Assembly: GCF_002163855.1 (NCBI RefSeq)
Contig: NZ_CP019332.1
Coordinates: 161,213-225,212 of the forward strand
Direction: 5' to 3'
From: Winogradskyella sp. PC-19
GTDB lineage: Bacteria > Bacteroidota > Bacteroidia > Flavobacteriales > Flavobacteriaceae
Length of the DNA: 64,000 bases
Positions 17,328 through 26,531 of this stretch are shown in pieces. The notes beneath the pieces were generated by a model. It saw only the letters and a list, made by a program, of their open reading frames with translations, was not told the DNA's origin and ran no database searches. The position numbers and the translations under genes were made by a program. Within the stretch, counting starts at the first letter, position 1, and the number at the start of each line of letters is the position of its first letter.

Positions 17328-18812
17328 ATGAAAAAAGCTGTACCAATAAAACCAGAATTTGAGAGTTTAGAAGAGCCTAATACCATTATGCAACACGTTA
17401 AGAAATTAATAGAAAAAGAAGAAATTAAACACACTACAATTTTATCGAAATTATTAAAAGAATTTAAACCTATTGATTTTGAAAAAATAGCGAATCCAAG
17501 TGTTCACGATAATTTTAAACTTTCAAACAAACACTATTCAATTATTTCAATTGATACTGTATTAAAAATTGCTAAAAGCAATAATTGGGGTTTATGTAAA
17601 AATCATAGTTTCATTTATTTATATAACGGTTCCTATTGGAATGAAATCGACAAAGAAGCATTTCAAAAGTTTTTAGGCAATGCATCAGAAATTATGGGTG
17701 TACCATTATTTTCTGCAAAGTATTACAAATTCAAAAAAGAATTATACGAACAATTTTTGGCAACTGCTTACTTGGAAGCTAAACCAACATCAGCAGATAA
17801 TGTTTTGATAAACTTAAAAAACGGAACATTTGAAATTAACACAAAAGGCACACAATTAAGACCTTATAATTCAAATGATTTTATCACATATCAATTACCA
17901 TTTGAATACAATCCAGAGGCGCAAGCACCTCTATTTAAAGCCTATTTAAACGAAGTGTTACCAGATATAGAACGTCAGAATGTATTGGCAGAATATATAG
18001 GTTTTGTATTTATCAAACACAATAGTAATCGGTTAAAAGAAGAAAAAGCATTAATACTTTACGGTACAGGTGCTAATGGTAAATCTGTATTTTTTGAAGT
18101 GATAAGTGCTTTATTAGGTGATGAAAATATAAGTAACTATTCTTTGCAAAGTCTTACCAATGAAAACGGATATTTTAGAGCAAAGTTAGCGAACAAGTTA
18201 GTGAATTACGCATCCGAAATTAATGGAAAATTAGAGAGTTCAATATTTAAACAATTAGTATCTGGCGAACCTGTAGAAGCGCGCTTACCTTATGGCGAAC
18301 CATTTACATTGAAGCAATACGCAAAATTGATATTCAATTGTAACGAATTACCAAAAGAGGTAGAACAGACAAACGCCTACTTCAGACGATTTTTAATTAT
18401 TCCTTTTGATGTTACTATTCCACCTGAAAAACAAGATAAAAACCTACATAATAAAATTATAGAAAAAGAATTATCAGGTGTTTTTAATTGGGTTTTAGAG
18501 GGGTTAAATAGACTGTTAACACAAAAAGGATTCTCTAATTGTAGTGCAGCAGAAGAAGCAGTTGCAGACTATAAAAAACAATCGGATAGCGTTAAAATGT
18601 TTATTGATGAAAACGACTATACTATTTCGCCAAATGAATACACACTCATAAAAGAAATATATCCACGTTATCGCCAATATTGTTCAGAAGATGGTTATAG
18701 ACCTGTAAGCAAAGTTAATTTATCTAAACGTCTAAAGAACTTAAATATCATAGTTGAACGTGTTGCAGGTAACAAATTAGCAGCATTTATAACAAATGAA
18801 ATTCCCTATTAA
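17328..18812 (+). CDS. P4/D5-type primase-helicase
   Basis: 494 residues. From about residue 150 it matches the D5/P4 primase C-terminal helicase: a D5_N-like region (VLINLKNGTFEINTKGTQLRPYNSNDF), Walker A ILYGTGANGKSVFFEVI near residue 246, SEINGKLESSIFKQLVSGEPVEARLPYGEPF and an FNCNELP sensor motif. An SF3-type ATPase of this kind unwinds DNA during replication of phages, plasmids and satellites. Together with 18904-20289 it suggests the excised element replicates. Confidence 0.88.
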   Translation: MKKAVPIKPEFESLEEPNTIMQHVKKLIEKEEIKHTTILSKLLKEFKPIDFEKIANPSVHDNFKLSNKHYSIISIDTVLKIAKSNNWGLCKNHSFIYLYNGSYWNEIDKEAFQKFLGNASEIMGVPLFSAKYYKFKKELYEQFLATAYLEAKPTSADNVLINLKNGTFEINTKGTQLRPYNSNDFITYQLPFEYNPEAQAPLFKAYLNEVLPDIERQNVLAEYIGFVFIKHNSNRLKEEKALILYGTGANGKSVFFEVISALLGDENISNYSLQSLTNENGYFRAKLANKLVNYASEINGKLESSIFKQLVSGEPVEARLPYGEPFTLKQYAKLIFNCNELPKEVEQTNAYFRRFLIIPFDVTIPPEKQDKNLHNKIIEKELSGVFNWVLEGLNRLLTQKGFSNCSAAEEAVADYKKQSDSVKMFIDENDYTISPNEYTLIKEIYPRYRQYCSEDGYRPVSKVNLSKRLKNLNIIVERVAGNKLAAFITNEIPY

Positions 18813-18903
18813 AAAAAGATGTTTATAAGTAGTACTTAAAGTAACTAAAATAACAAGCAGAGTTACTATAGTTATTAAAGTTACCCTTCAAGAAAAACTT
18901 TTT

Positions 18904-20289
18904 ATGCACCAATACAAATACATATTCGAAAAAGGTAGTAAAAAACACCAATGTCCTGCGTGTCATAAAAAACGCTTTGTAAGGTATATTGATGTTCAAA
19001 CAAAAGAATATCTTCCAGAAATATATGGAAAATGCGACCGAGAAATGAATTGCGGTTATCATCTAAATCCCTATAAAAATGGATATGCAAAAGACAATAA
19101 GATTAAGAGTGAATTTAACTATCAAACTATTAAACCGTTAGTAAAACCAAAAAGAGTATGTATTCCAAAAGATGTATTTTATAAAACAAGAAAAGCGTAT
19201 GAAGAAAATACATTTATACAGAATTTACTAAACAATATAGCATTCCCTTTTGAGTCAGAAGATATTGAAAAAATAATAGCACAATATCATTTAGGTACAA
19301 TAATAAAAGGCTATCGTAAAAGTGCAACAACATTTCCATTTATTGATATAGATAATAATGTAAGAGCTATCCAAGTAAAGCAATTTGATAAGAACAACCA
19401 TACAATAGGTACAGATTTTTTACACTCAATTATAGAAAAGTATTACAGCCATAGCAACCAACAAATCCCTAATTGGCTAAAGGGTTATAATAAAAACGAA
19501 ACTAAAGTTTCTTGTTTATTCGGCGAGCATCTATTAAGCAAATATCCTTTAAATCCTGTTGCATTAGTTGAAGCACCAAAAACAGCAATTTATGGTACAT
19601 TATATTTCGGTTTTCCTAACAACCCTAAAAACTTATTGTGGTTGGCAGTTTATAATTTAAGTAGTTTAAATATTAATAAGTGTAAAGCATTAAAAGGTAG
19701 AAACGTGTATTTATTTCCAGATCTATCAAAAGAGGGTAAAGCATTTAATTTATGGTCTAATAAGGCGCAGAAAATTCAACAACAATTAGATAATTCATTT
19801 TTTAAAGTTTCCGATTTATTGGAAGAACTAGCACCAAACCAAGACAAAGAAGAAGGTAAAGACATTGCAGATTATCTCATAAAATTAGACTGGCGAGAGT
19901 TCAGAGAAAGGCAAATTAGGGTGTCAGTTCCTTATCCAACGATAATAAAAAAAGTAGAAGTTAATAACCCTATATCAAGTTTTGGTAGTGGAAAACCACA
20001 AGCTGCATCAGAACCAAGTATAATTCAGAATAATACTTGTTTTGAAGGAATTATAAGTATAAAAGAAAAACTCATAAATTGGGATGATGAAATTAAGGAA
20101 TTAGAAACGTTTTTTAAATCTAATAAAATACCTTTAGCACCAATTCAATTAAACCAATGTAGCATAATTATAGATGTTTCAAAATTTATAAAAAGCCACT
20201 TGTCAACAGTAAAAGCTCAAAATGGTAATCCAATATATTTGTCTTATTTAGAAAGGTTGTTTAAATTAAAAGATTACATCTATCTTTAA
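18904..20289 (+). CDS. Zinc-finger primase-like protein (toprim-related, DUF6371-like)
   Basis: 461 residues. The N-terminus has a zinc-binding site, CPACHKK followed by GKCDREMNCGYH, as in CHC2-type primase fingers. The middle (VALVEAPKTAIYGTLYFGFP, then GRNVYLFPDLSKEGKAFNLW) follows the toprim pattern with a Glu and a later Asp. This composition is seen in primase-like proteins of Bacteroidota mobile elements. Follows the helicase gene after 91 bases, so the two likely work together at the origin. The last 110 residues are unknown. Confidence 0.75.
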   Translation: MHQYKYIFEKGSKKHQCPACHKKRFVRYIDVQTKEYLPEIYGKCDREMNCGYHLNPYKNGYAKDNKIKSEFNYQTIKPLVKPKRVCIPKDVFYKTRKAYEENTFIQNLLNNIAFPFESEDIEKIIAQYHLGTIIKGYRKSATTFPFIDIDNNVRAIQVKQFDKNNHTIGTDFLHSIIEKYYSHSNQQIPNWLKGYNKNETKVSCLFGEHLLSKYPLNPVALVEAPKTAIYGTLYFGFPNNPKNLLWLAVYNLSSLNINKCKALKGRNVYLFPDLSKEGKAFNLWSNKAQKIQQQLDNSFFKVSDLLEELAPNQDKEEGKDIADYLIKLDWREFRERQIRVSVPYPTIIKKVEVNNPISSFGSGKPQAASEPSIIQNNTCFEGIISIKEKLINWDDEIKELETFFKSNKIPLAPIQLNQCSIIIDVSKFIKSHLSTVKAQNGNPIYLSYLERLFKLKDYIYL

Positions 20290-20318
20290 GCAGAAATATC
20301 CATTTAACTTAAGTAAGT

Positions 20319-20834
20319 ATGATTGATGAAATACTAAAAAGTATTGATTATAAAGAAGATGATAAAACCTTGAAAATATTTAATCTTATAAAACCAGAGG
20401 ATGAATCATTAAGTAAAAGTACTTTAATAAAAATATTAAAATGGAAATCCCCAAGACCATTAAGATTTTATAATGAAAATGAGGAAGAAAATATTAGAAA
20501 TATTACTGCATTAGCTTTCCAACAGAATGACGACAGATTAAAAATACATATTTTAACTGCATTGAAAGGTGTTAATTACCCATCCGCGTCAGCAATTTTA
20601 ATGTTTAAAAACCCTGAATATTTTCCTGTTTTAGATATTAGAGTTTGGAAGCAATTATATAAGAATAATTTAGTTTCTGTTAATCCTCGTGGTATAGGCT
20701 TTACATTAGATCAATGGATTTCTTATATTAAAATAATTAGGTCTTTAGCTAAACAAAATAGTATGTCAGTTAGAGAAGTAGAAAAGAAGTTATTTGATTA
20801 TGACAAGTTAACGCAAGAAGGCAATCTTTACTAA
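20319..20834 (+). CDS. Helix-hairpin-helix protein, DNA-glycosylase-like
   Basis: 171 residues. Residues 65-120 (ALKGVNYPSASAILMFKNPEYFPVLDIRVWKQLY) match the HhH-GPD pattern: a hairpin around GVNYPSAS and an aspartate 14-15 residues later in VLDIRVW, the position of the catalytic Asp of this superfamily. The iron-sulphur Cys cluster of MutY/Nth is absent. It may be a base-excision enzyme or only a DNA-binding HhH protein. It sits between the replication genes and the restriction-modification locus, on the same strand. Confidence 0.6.
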   Translation: MIDEILKSIDYKEDDKTLKIFNLIKPEDESLSKSTLIKILKWKSPRPLRFYNENEEENIRNITALAFQQNDDRLKIHILTALKGVNYPSASAILMFKNPEYFPVLDIRVWKQLYKNNLVSVNPRGIGFTLDQWISYIKIIRSLAKQNSMSVREVEKKLFDYDKLTQEGNLY

Positions 20835-20851
20835 TTCTTTTTTTTCTTTAG

Positions 20852-20883
20852 TTGCTTTTATTTAAAAAAGTTTATTATATTTG
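20852..20883 (+). promoter_or_regulatory. Bacteroidota-type promoter of the restriction-modification operon
   Basis: TTG at 20852-20854, 21 bases of spacer, then TATATTTG at 20876-20883, which fits the Bacteroidota -7 consensus TAnnTTTG. Transcription would begin about 7 bases downstream, ahead of the ATG at 20913. Confidence 0.7.
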
Positions 20884-20906
20884 GACATAATTTGTCAAGA
20901 CATAAT
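20884..20906 (+). promoter_or_regulatory. Candidate operator for the HTH regulator
   Basis: GACATAATTTGTC (GACA/TGTC dyad, 20884-20896) followed by a second GACATAAT at 20899-20906. It overlaps the predicted transcription start, the usual place for autoregulation by an R-M controller protein. Inference from position. Confidence 0.5.
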
Positions 20907-20912
20907 ATTTCT

Positions 20913-21230
20913 ATGAATACTTTAAATAGTGTCGGTTCTCAAATAAGAAAACTGCGTGAAGATGCTCAAATGCCTTTAAGAAAACTTGCTTCATTACTTG
21001 ATATAGACCAGTCTACATTAAGTAAAATAGAGCGTGACGAGAGGAGGGCAAATATACAATTACTTGAAGAGGTCGCAAAGATTTTTAGCGTACATAAAAA
21101 ATCTTTGTTGGTAAATTTTTATAGTGATTTAATATCTTATGAAATTGAGGATGAAAAAGAGTATTCTGAAATTTTAAAAGTAGCAGAGGCAAAAATTGAA
21201 TATAAGCGAACAATTAAATCAAAAAGCTGA
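20913..21230 (+). CDS. XRE-type HTH regulator, controller protein of the R-M locus
   Basis: 105 residues from the ATG at 20913; the in-frame TTG at 20892 lies inside the promoter/operator and is unlikely. Residues 5-65 are a canonical XRE helix-turn-helix (VGSQIRKLREDAQMPLRKLASLLDIDQSTLSKIERDERRANIQLLEEVAKIF), followed by a helical tail. Its stop overlaps the start of the m6A methylase by one base, so the two are translationally coupled. Size and position fit C-proteins, which delay endonuclease expression in a new host. Confidence 0.8.
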   Translation: MNTLNSVGSQIRKLREDAQMPLRKLASLLDIDQSTLSKIERDERRANIQLLEEVAKIFSVHKKSLLVNFYSDLISYEIEDEKEYSEILKVAEAKIEYKRTIKSKS

Positions 21231-23218
21231 TGGAGAAAGTAATTACATTTTTACAGGACTATGAAAAGGAGTTAATTGTAAGTTATATTTTAAATGAATA
21301 TAAGTTATCTCAAAACGAGAATGCTTACAGTGATGATACAATTCATTTAATTAATGCAAATTTGCATTTAACTGATAACACAAATTTAGCCTTTAAAGCT
21401 CATAAGGATTTAATAGGAGGCCTCATTAATTATTATACCCACAATAATTTTAGCATTGAACATAATGCTGAACATTTTTTGTTATATACAAATGAGAACA
21501 TAAAGATAGAAATATTAAAATGTTTAAAATTAGAAGATATTCCATATATAGTTGAAGAATTACATATTAGGTTTTTAAATTCTCAATTTTCTTATTCTCA
21601 AGGTCAATTAAATAGGGCTAAATCAAAACACTACTTAAAAGAGTATGGTGCTGTTTATACTTTAAAAAGGATTACTAACGAAATGGTTGTTAAAACAGTT
21701 TCAAATGCTCTTAAAAACACAGATTTAAAAGATTTAAAATGTTTAGACTTTGCAAGTGGTACAGGTAGGTTTTATTTTGAAGCTATTAAAATTTTAAGAA
21801 AAAAGTATTCATTAGAACTAAAAGATATTGTTTGCAAACATCTCTATGCTGTTGATGTTGATGAGGTGGCTTTAAACATTTTAAAATGTAAGGTTATTTC
21901 TTTATTTGATAATATCGATGAAGATATTTTATTAAGTATTTCAAGAAATATATTACATCGCAACGCACTTATACCAAATACATCTTTACTATCTAATTCT
22001 AATATATCATTTGATTTTTCAAAAGATTTTAAAGAAGTATTTAATATAGGTGGGTTTAGTGCCATTTTTTCAAATCCACCATATTATTTACTAAAGGTTA
22101 ACAATAAAAAGAGTAATGTTCTTAATGGCTATTTTACAAATCTTAAGAGTAAAATTAAATCAGAAATTCAATTTTTTAAAACATCTGGTGTTTATAATTA
22201 TTCAATAGAAGGTATGTTAAATTACTATCAACTTTCTATTGAAATGATTTTAAAATTAACCAAAGAAAACGGAGAAATAGGTGTTATTTGTCCATCTTCT
22301 ATATTTGCAGATTTAACTGCATCAAGATTAAGGAAGTTTTTATTAAACAATAACACTTTAAGATTTATAAGGTATTACCGAGAAGCCTCTAATTTATTTG
22401 ATAATGTAGCGCAGTCCACAGTTATTTTTTATTTAAAAAAAGGGGGTATTTCAGATAAAATTAAAATTGAACATAACGATGATAAATTTAGGGTTGCATT
22501 AAAAACAATCAATAAAGTGTTTGATAAAAACCAAGAAATACCTCTTATTGATGAGGTTGGTTGGTCGATATTATCAAAATTATCAAGTCATAAGAAAATT
22601 AAAGATTACACTTTTATAAGAAATAAAAGAGGAGAACTTGATTTAACCCAATATAAAGATTGTATTTTAAAAGGTGAGAAAACTGATTATCGGCTTGTAA
22701 GAGGTAATATGATTAAAGAAGATGGTTTAGTTGATAAAAATGACGAATTTGTTTCTATTGATGATTTTGTCAATAGAAAATCTACAGACTTTATTGAAAA
22801 TGATTTAAACAAGTCAAGACTTATTTGTCAGCAAATATCAAATGTTGATTTAAGAAAAAGATTGAAGTTTACATTTTCAGAGCCAAGAGATATACTTGCT
22901 AATTCTTGTAATTATATAAATTCATTAAGAAGCTTTGATGATTTAAAGAAATTACATTTTTTACTAAATAGTGAACTTTTAAATTGGAGGTTTAAAGTTA
23001 CAAGCAGTAATAATCACATAAACAATTATGAATTAGATGAGTTACCAATTTTAAATTTAGAGCAATTAGATTTAAACAGTTTCAATGGTAATAAATATGA
23101 AAATGAAATGCAAATTTGTAAGTTATATGGGTTGAACGAGAGTGAAATTAATTACATTTTAGATAAAGTCCCAAATATTAAATTAGAAGAAATAAAACTA
23201 TTAAATGAAGTTATATAA
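21230..23218 (+). CDS. N6-adenine DNA methyltransferase
   Basis: 662 residues. The SAM-binding motif I is LDFASGTGRFYFEA (residues 171-184) and the catalytic motif IV is FSNPPYYLL (about 279-287), the NPPY signature of gamma-class adenine methylases of the Eco57I/TaqI type. An N-terminal helical part and a C-terminal target-recognition region (from about residue 440) flank the catalytic domain. It overlaps the m5C methylase by 14 bases. With that enzyme it would protect both strands of an asymmetric target. Confidence 0.88.
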   Translation: MEKVITFLQDYEKELIVSYILNEYKLSQNENAYSDDTIHLINANLHLTDNTNLAFKAHKDLIGGLINYYTHNNFSIEHNAEHFLLYTNENIKIEILKCLKLEDIPYIVEELHIRFLNSQFSYSQGQLNRAKSKHYLKEYGAVYTLKRITNEMVVKTVSNALKNTDLKDLKCLDFASGTGRFYFEAIKILRKKYSLELKDIVCKHLYAVDVDEVALNILKCKVISLFDNIDEDILLSISRNILHRNALIPNTSLLSNSNISFDFSKDFKEVFNIGGFSAIFSNPPYYLLKVNNKKSNVLNGYFTNLKSKIKSEIQFFKTSGVYNYSIEGMLNYYQLSIEMILKLTKENGEIGVICPSSIFADLTASRLRKFLLNNNTLRFIRYYREASNLFDNVAQSTVIFYLKKGGISDKIKIEHNDDKFRVALKTINKVFDKNQEIPLIDEVGWSILSKLSSHKKIKDYTFIRNKRGELDLTQYKDCILKGEKTDYRLVRGNMIKEDGLVDKNDEFVSIDDFVNRKSTDFIENDLNKSRLICQQISNVDLRKRLKFTFSEPRDILANSCNYINSLRSFDDLKKLHFLLNSELLNWRFKVTSSNNHINNYELDELPILNLEQLDLNSFNGNKYENEMQICKLYGLNESEINYILDKVPNIKLEEIKLLNEVI

Positions 23219-24386
23219 TCATATATCGCCAAGGTTAAGTGATTTAGAATGGGAAATGGCAAAACACATTCCACCTGGAGGTAATTGGCAAAATATACCT
23301 GTTCATTTACCGTCTAAAAGATTAGAGCAAATTAGACGTACAGGAGGAAGAACCACATATTACGGTAGATTAAGATATGATAAGCCGAGTTATACAATAA
23401 CTACCTATTTTAATAGATTAGGTAATAGTAGTAATCTTCATCCAGAACAGCAGAGAATGATTTCTATTAGAGAAGGTGCACGCCTACAATCTTTTAAAGA
23501 TAGTTTTGTTTTTTATGGAAGTAAGACATCACAGTACAAACAAATAGGTAATGCTGTACCTACGTTACTTGCAAGAGCAGTAGCTGAAGTTATTTACCCT
23601 CATATGGCCAATAAATCAATGATAGATTTATTTTCAGGTGCTGGCGGTATGTCTGAAGGGTTTCTTATGGAAGGCTTTAATGTAATAGGTTCTAATGAAC
23701 TTGAAAAACATTTTTTTGAAACATATAAGCAAAACCACTCATCAGTCAACAATGAAGATTCTTTAATTTTAGGAGATATTACTGATTCAATAATTAAAGA
23801 AAAAATTATCAACTCAAAGAATAAAGTGGATAAAGTAGGTCTTGTAATTGGTGGTCCACCTTGTCAAGGTTTTTCATATGCAGGTTGGAGAAATCCTAAT
23901 GACACAAGAAATCAGTTGTTTAAAGATTTTGTAGAAGTGGTTAGAGATGTTAGACCGGAAGGCTTTGTGATGGAAAATGTTCCAGGTATATTAACTATGA
24001 GAAAAGGAGAAGCTGTAAAAGAAATTATTAGCACCTTTGAAGGTTTAGGGTATAATGTAAACAAACCATTTAAGTTGACAGCAGAAGAATATGGTGTTCC
24101 TCAAAAACGAAAAAGAGTTTTTATAGTTGGCACATTAAGTAAAATAAAAATCAATGCACCAAAAGCCTTATTTTCTTTAAAAGATGAAAATTTACCAAAC
24201 CCAATTACTGTAAAAGAAGCTATTGGAGGTTTACCAAAAATTGAAACTGATTCAGGTGCATTTGAAGTAGAAAGTGAATATAAATCAACTTCCCCCTATG
24301 AATCTATGATGATGGGAGAAATTGATTTTAAAGAATTTTATGAATTAATGAAATCTAAAATTAATAATCTATCTTATGTTGTTTAA
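23205..24386 (+). CDS. Circularly permuted C5-cytosine DNA methyltransferase
   Basis: 393 residues in unusual order. Residues 1-135 hold what is normally the C-terminal part: NHISPRLSDLE, IPPGGNW, SYTITTYF and motif X QIGNAVP (113-119). Residues 139-310 then hold the normal N-terminal part: motif I DLFSGAGG (141-148), motif IV GGPPCQGFS with catalytic Cys220, motif VI ENVPG (257-261) and motif VIII PQKRKRVFIVG. The protein ends in YESMMMGEIDFKEFYELM, which would precede the first residues in an unpermuted enzyme. All catalytic motifs are intact. Such permutation is known in a few enzymes (M.BssHII). Confidence 0.9.
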   Translation: MKLYNHISPRLSDLEWEMAKHIPPGGNWQNIPVHLPSKRLEQIRRTGGRTTYYGRLRYDKPSYTITTYFNRLGNSSNLHPEQQRMISIREGARLQSFKDSFVFYGSKTSQYKQIGNAVPTLLARAVAEVIYPHMANKSMIDLFSGAGGMSEGFLMEGFNVIGSNELEKHFFETYKQNHSSVNNEDSLILGDITDSIIKEKIINSKNKVDKVGLVIGGPPCQGFSYAGWRNPNDTRNQLFKDFVEVVRDVRPEGFVMENVPGILTMRKGEAVKEIISTFEGLGYNVNKPFKLTAEEYGVPQKRKRVFIVGTLSKIKINAPKALFSLKDENLPNPITVKEAIGGLPKIETDSGAFEVESEYKSTSPYESMMMGEIDFKEFYELMKSKINNLSYVV

Positions 24387-24406
24387 TTATATTTTTTTAG
24401 AATAAT

Positions 24407-24913
24407 ATGAAACTTATTTACGGTACTAAATATCAACTTACAGAAGACGAACAACATATTATAACTAATATGTCAGAAGTAATTTGCGGTCAAGGACGAT
24501 TACATTTTACAAGTAAATATCAAAGGGACAAATCAATGAAGTTACATCAGATGAACTTAAATGGCTTTGGAGCTGAATTTGCTTTTTGTAAACTATGCAA
24601 TATACCTTTTGATTCATCAACAGTAGAAAAAGAAAGTCACTTTACTAAAGTTGATGCTACATTAATCAATGGTAAAACAGTCGATGTTAAGAATACAGTC
24701 TACAGTAGTGGTAAATTAATTGTTAGAACCGGTAAGGAGCAAAAAATAGTAGATATCTACGCTTTAATGATTGGTACTTTTCCAAATTTTGTGTTTTCTG
24801 GTTGGGCTACATACGAGGAAATTATACAGCCTAAATTTATTAAAGATTTAGGCTGGGGTCCTGCTTATACACTAACTCAAGGTGAGTTGAATAAAGAATT
24901 AATTATAAATTGA
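24407..24913 (+). CDS. Candidate PD-(D/E)xK nuclease of the R-M locus
   Basis: 168 residues. GFGAEFAFCKL (Glu), then KVDATLINGKTVDVKNTVYSSGKL has the spacing of a PD-(D/E)xK core: Asp in KVDA and DVK with the catalytic Lys. The rest (DIYALMIGTFPNFVFSGWATYEEI) is the beta-strand and helix that usually follow. It could be a second restriction or nicking enzyme, or an accessory nuclease. It starts 20 bases after the m5C methylase and ends 7 bases from the convergent endonuclease gene. Confidence 0.55.
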   Translation: MKLIYGTKYQLTEDEQHIITNMSEVICGQGRLHFTSKYQRDKSMKLHQMNLNGFGAEFAFCKLCNIPFDSSTVEKESHFTKVDATLINGKTVDVKNTVYSSGKLIVRTGKEQKIVDIYALMIGTFPNFVFSGWATYEEIIQPKFIKDLGWGPAYTLTQGELNKELIIN

Positions 24914-24920
24914 TAAATCT

Positions 24921-26531
24921 TTACCAATTGCTTTCAGCAATGTCTGATAAATCTTGAAATATTTGATGGAGCATTGTTAATGCTTCATCATTTTTTTCTG
25001 CATCCAATAGTTCCAACACTTTATTTACTTTAGTGGTTATTGCTTCCGATTCCCATATTTTATTTTTTCTATTGTCCTTATCTGCATATTCAACTAATTT
25101 TTCAAAAGCTATTCTGAAATAACGCTCAACATTATTCTTTTGGTTTTGTCCTTCTAATTTTTTAGATACTACTTCTTCGTATTCACCAGTTTCAGGGTTA
25201 AAACCATTAAACTCATAATCAAAATAAGAAAAATCAGGATTTAAGAATTGTTCTAAAAACCCACTATATCCTTTCTCATTAATCATAGAGAAAACGATTA
25301 AAACGTGATGTAGATTTTTACGCATCAGCCCGCTTAATTTAAGTGCATCTGTGTCATTATTAATTTTACCTTTTAATTTATCCCAAATGTATTTTGAATG
25401 CCAAGTAATAACTTCATCACCATTTTTTTCGTCATCTATTAAAATTTGAACATCACTATAAGTCATTCGATTACCTTTAGCACTATTTTCATTTGCTGTC
25501 ATCGGTTGAAATTTAGGTCTATGAGCGAAGCCTAAAGACATTGGTCCAATATGGTCAGGACTTACACCGTTCTTAACAAAAGTTGCATAAAGTCTATCTG
25601 CCATTTTCCAATTACCACCAGACCACATTTCATATACTCTTCTATCCTGTGTGTATCTCTTTAAGTTCTCTTTATATCTTCCTGTATCCGTAATAGCTCT
25701 AACATCATTATTGTATGAATGATAACCATCGTAACGGTCAGGAGAATTACTCATTACACCAGGAGAAACAAAAGGGGAATATTCAACATCTACAAAATCA
25801 GCTTTTAAAATTTCCAAAAGTTCATCTACATTATTAAACTCTTTAGTTATTTTAAATATGTTGCAGAACCTTTTACAACCATCAACATCAAATAATAAAT
25901 TTGCAATCTCATATACATCTAAATCGTAATATTTTAAATCTTGGTCATAGGCTTTATTCAACAAGTCAATTCTATTAGGAGAAGGATACCTATAATCAAT
26001 ATAAAGTTCACTACCTGAAAACAAACAGATATGTATTTTTGTTGGATGATTTGCAAAAGCAACTTTTTGTCTAAACCCTGGTTCTAAAACGTGATTAGCT
26101 TCAATTCCTAACTCTTGTCTTTTGTGTTCCCAAAATTCAACCCTTTGTTGTCCATCTTTTGTTTTTATTGTTGCAACCCATTTTATTGTTCCGTCTTTTT
26201 TCCTCTTTAATGGTAATCCAATGTAGTTTTCGTGATTAGCTATAAATTCTTGATATTTTATACCATTTGGATGTGAGTTAAGAATATCCTTGGTTAAACT
26301 TAATTTAAATTCAGTACCTTTTTCCCACGCTTTTTCTTGATATAAAACGAACAGATAAGCGATTAAGAAAATATCGATTGGGGTTACTGGGTCATTATTC
26401 TCATACATTTCAAGTTTTTCAACATCAACTGCATCATCATTTTCAAAATACTCATAAGTTAAACCAGCTAATTCTCTTGCTTCTTTAAGTTTGTTTGGAT
26501 TGTAATTAGTAATTAAGATTTCTTTATTCAT
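24921..26531 (-). CDS. HNH restriction endonuclease, Alw26I/Eco31I/Esp3I-like
   Basis: 536 residues. The key region is NGVSPDHIGPMSLGF, then FQPMTANENSAKGNRMTYSDV: an HNH-type site with Asp-His, then Asn 23 residues after the Asp, and a further Asn. From memory this matches the spacing of Asp311 and Asn334 in Eco31I, and the overall length is similar. Those type IIS enzymes cut outside GTCTC, GGTCTC or CGTCTC. The N-terminus (residues 10-60) looks like a degenerate HTH. It is convergent with the methylase operon, so it has its own promoter. Confidence 0.7.
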   Translation of the reverse strand: MNKEILITNYNPNKLKEARELAGLTYEYFENDDAVDVEKLEMYENNDPVTPIDIFLIAYLFVLYQEKAWEKGTEFKLSLTKDILNSHPNGIKYQEFIANHENYIGLPLKRKKDGTIKWVATIKTKDGQQRVEFWEHKRQELGIEANHVLEPGFRQKVAFANHPTKIHICLFSGSELYIDYRYPSPNRIDLLNKAYDQDLKYYDLDVYEIANLLFDVDGCKRFCNIFKITKEFNNVDELLEILKADFVDVEYSPFVSPGVMSNSPDRYDGYHSYNNDVRAITDTGRYKENLKRYTQDRRVYEMWSGGNWKMADRLYATFVKNGVSPDHIGPMSLGFAHRPKFQPMTANENSAKGNRMTYSDVQILIDDEKNGDEVITWHSKYIWDKLKGKINNDTDALKLSGLMRKNLHHVLIVFSMINEKGYSGFLEQFLNPDFSYFDYEFNGFNPETGEYEEVVSKKLEGQNQKNNVERYFRIAFEKLVEYADKDNRKNKIWESEAITTKVNKVLELLDAEKNDEALTMLHQIFQDLSDIAESNW

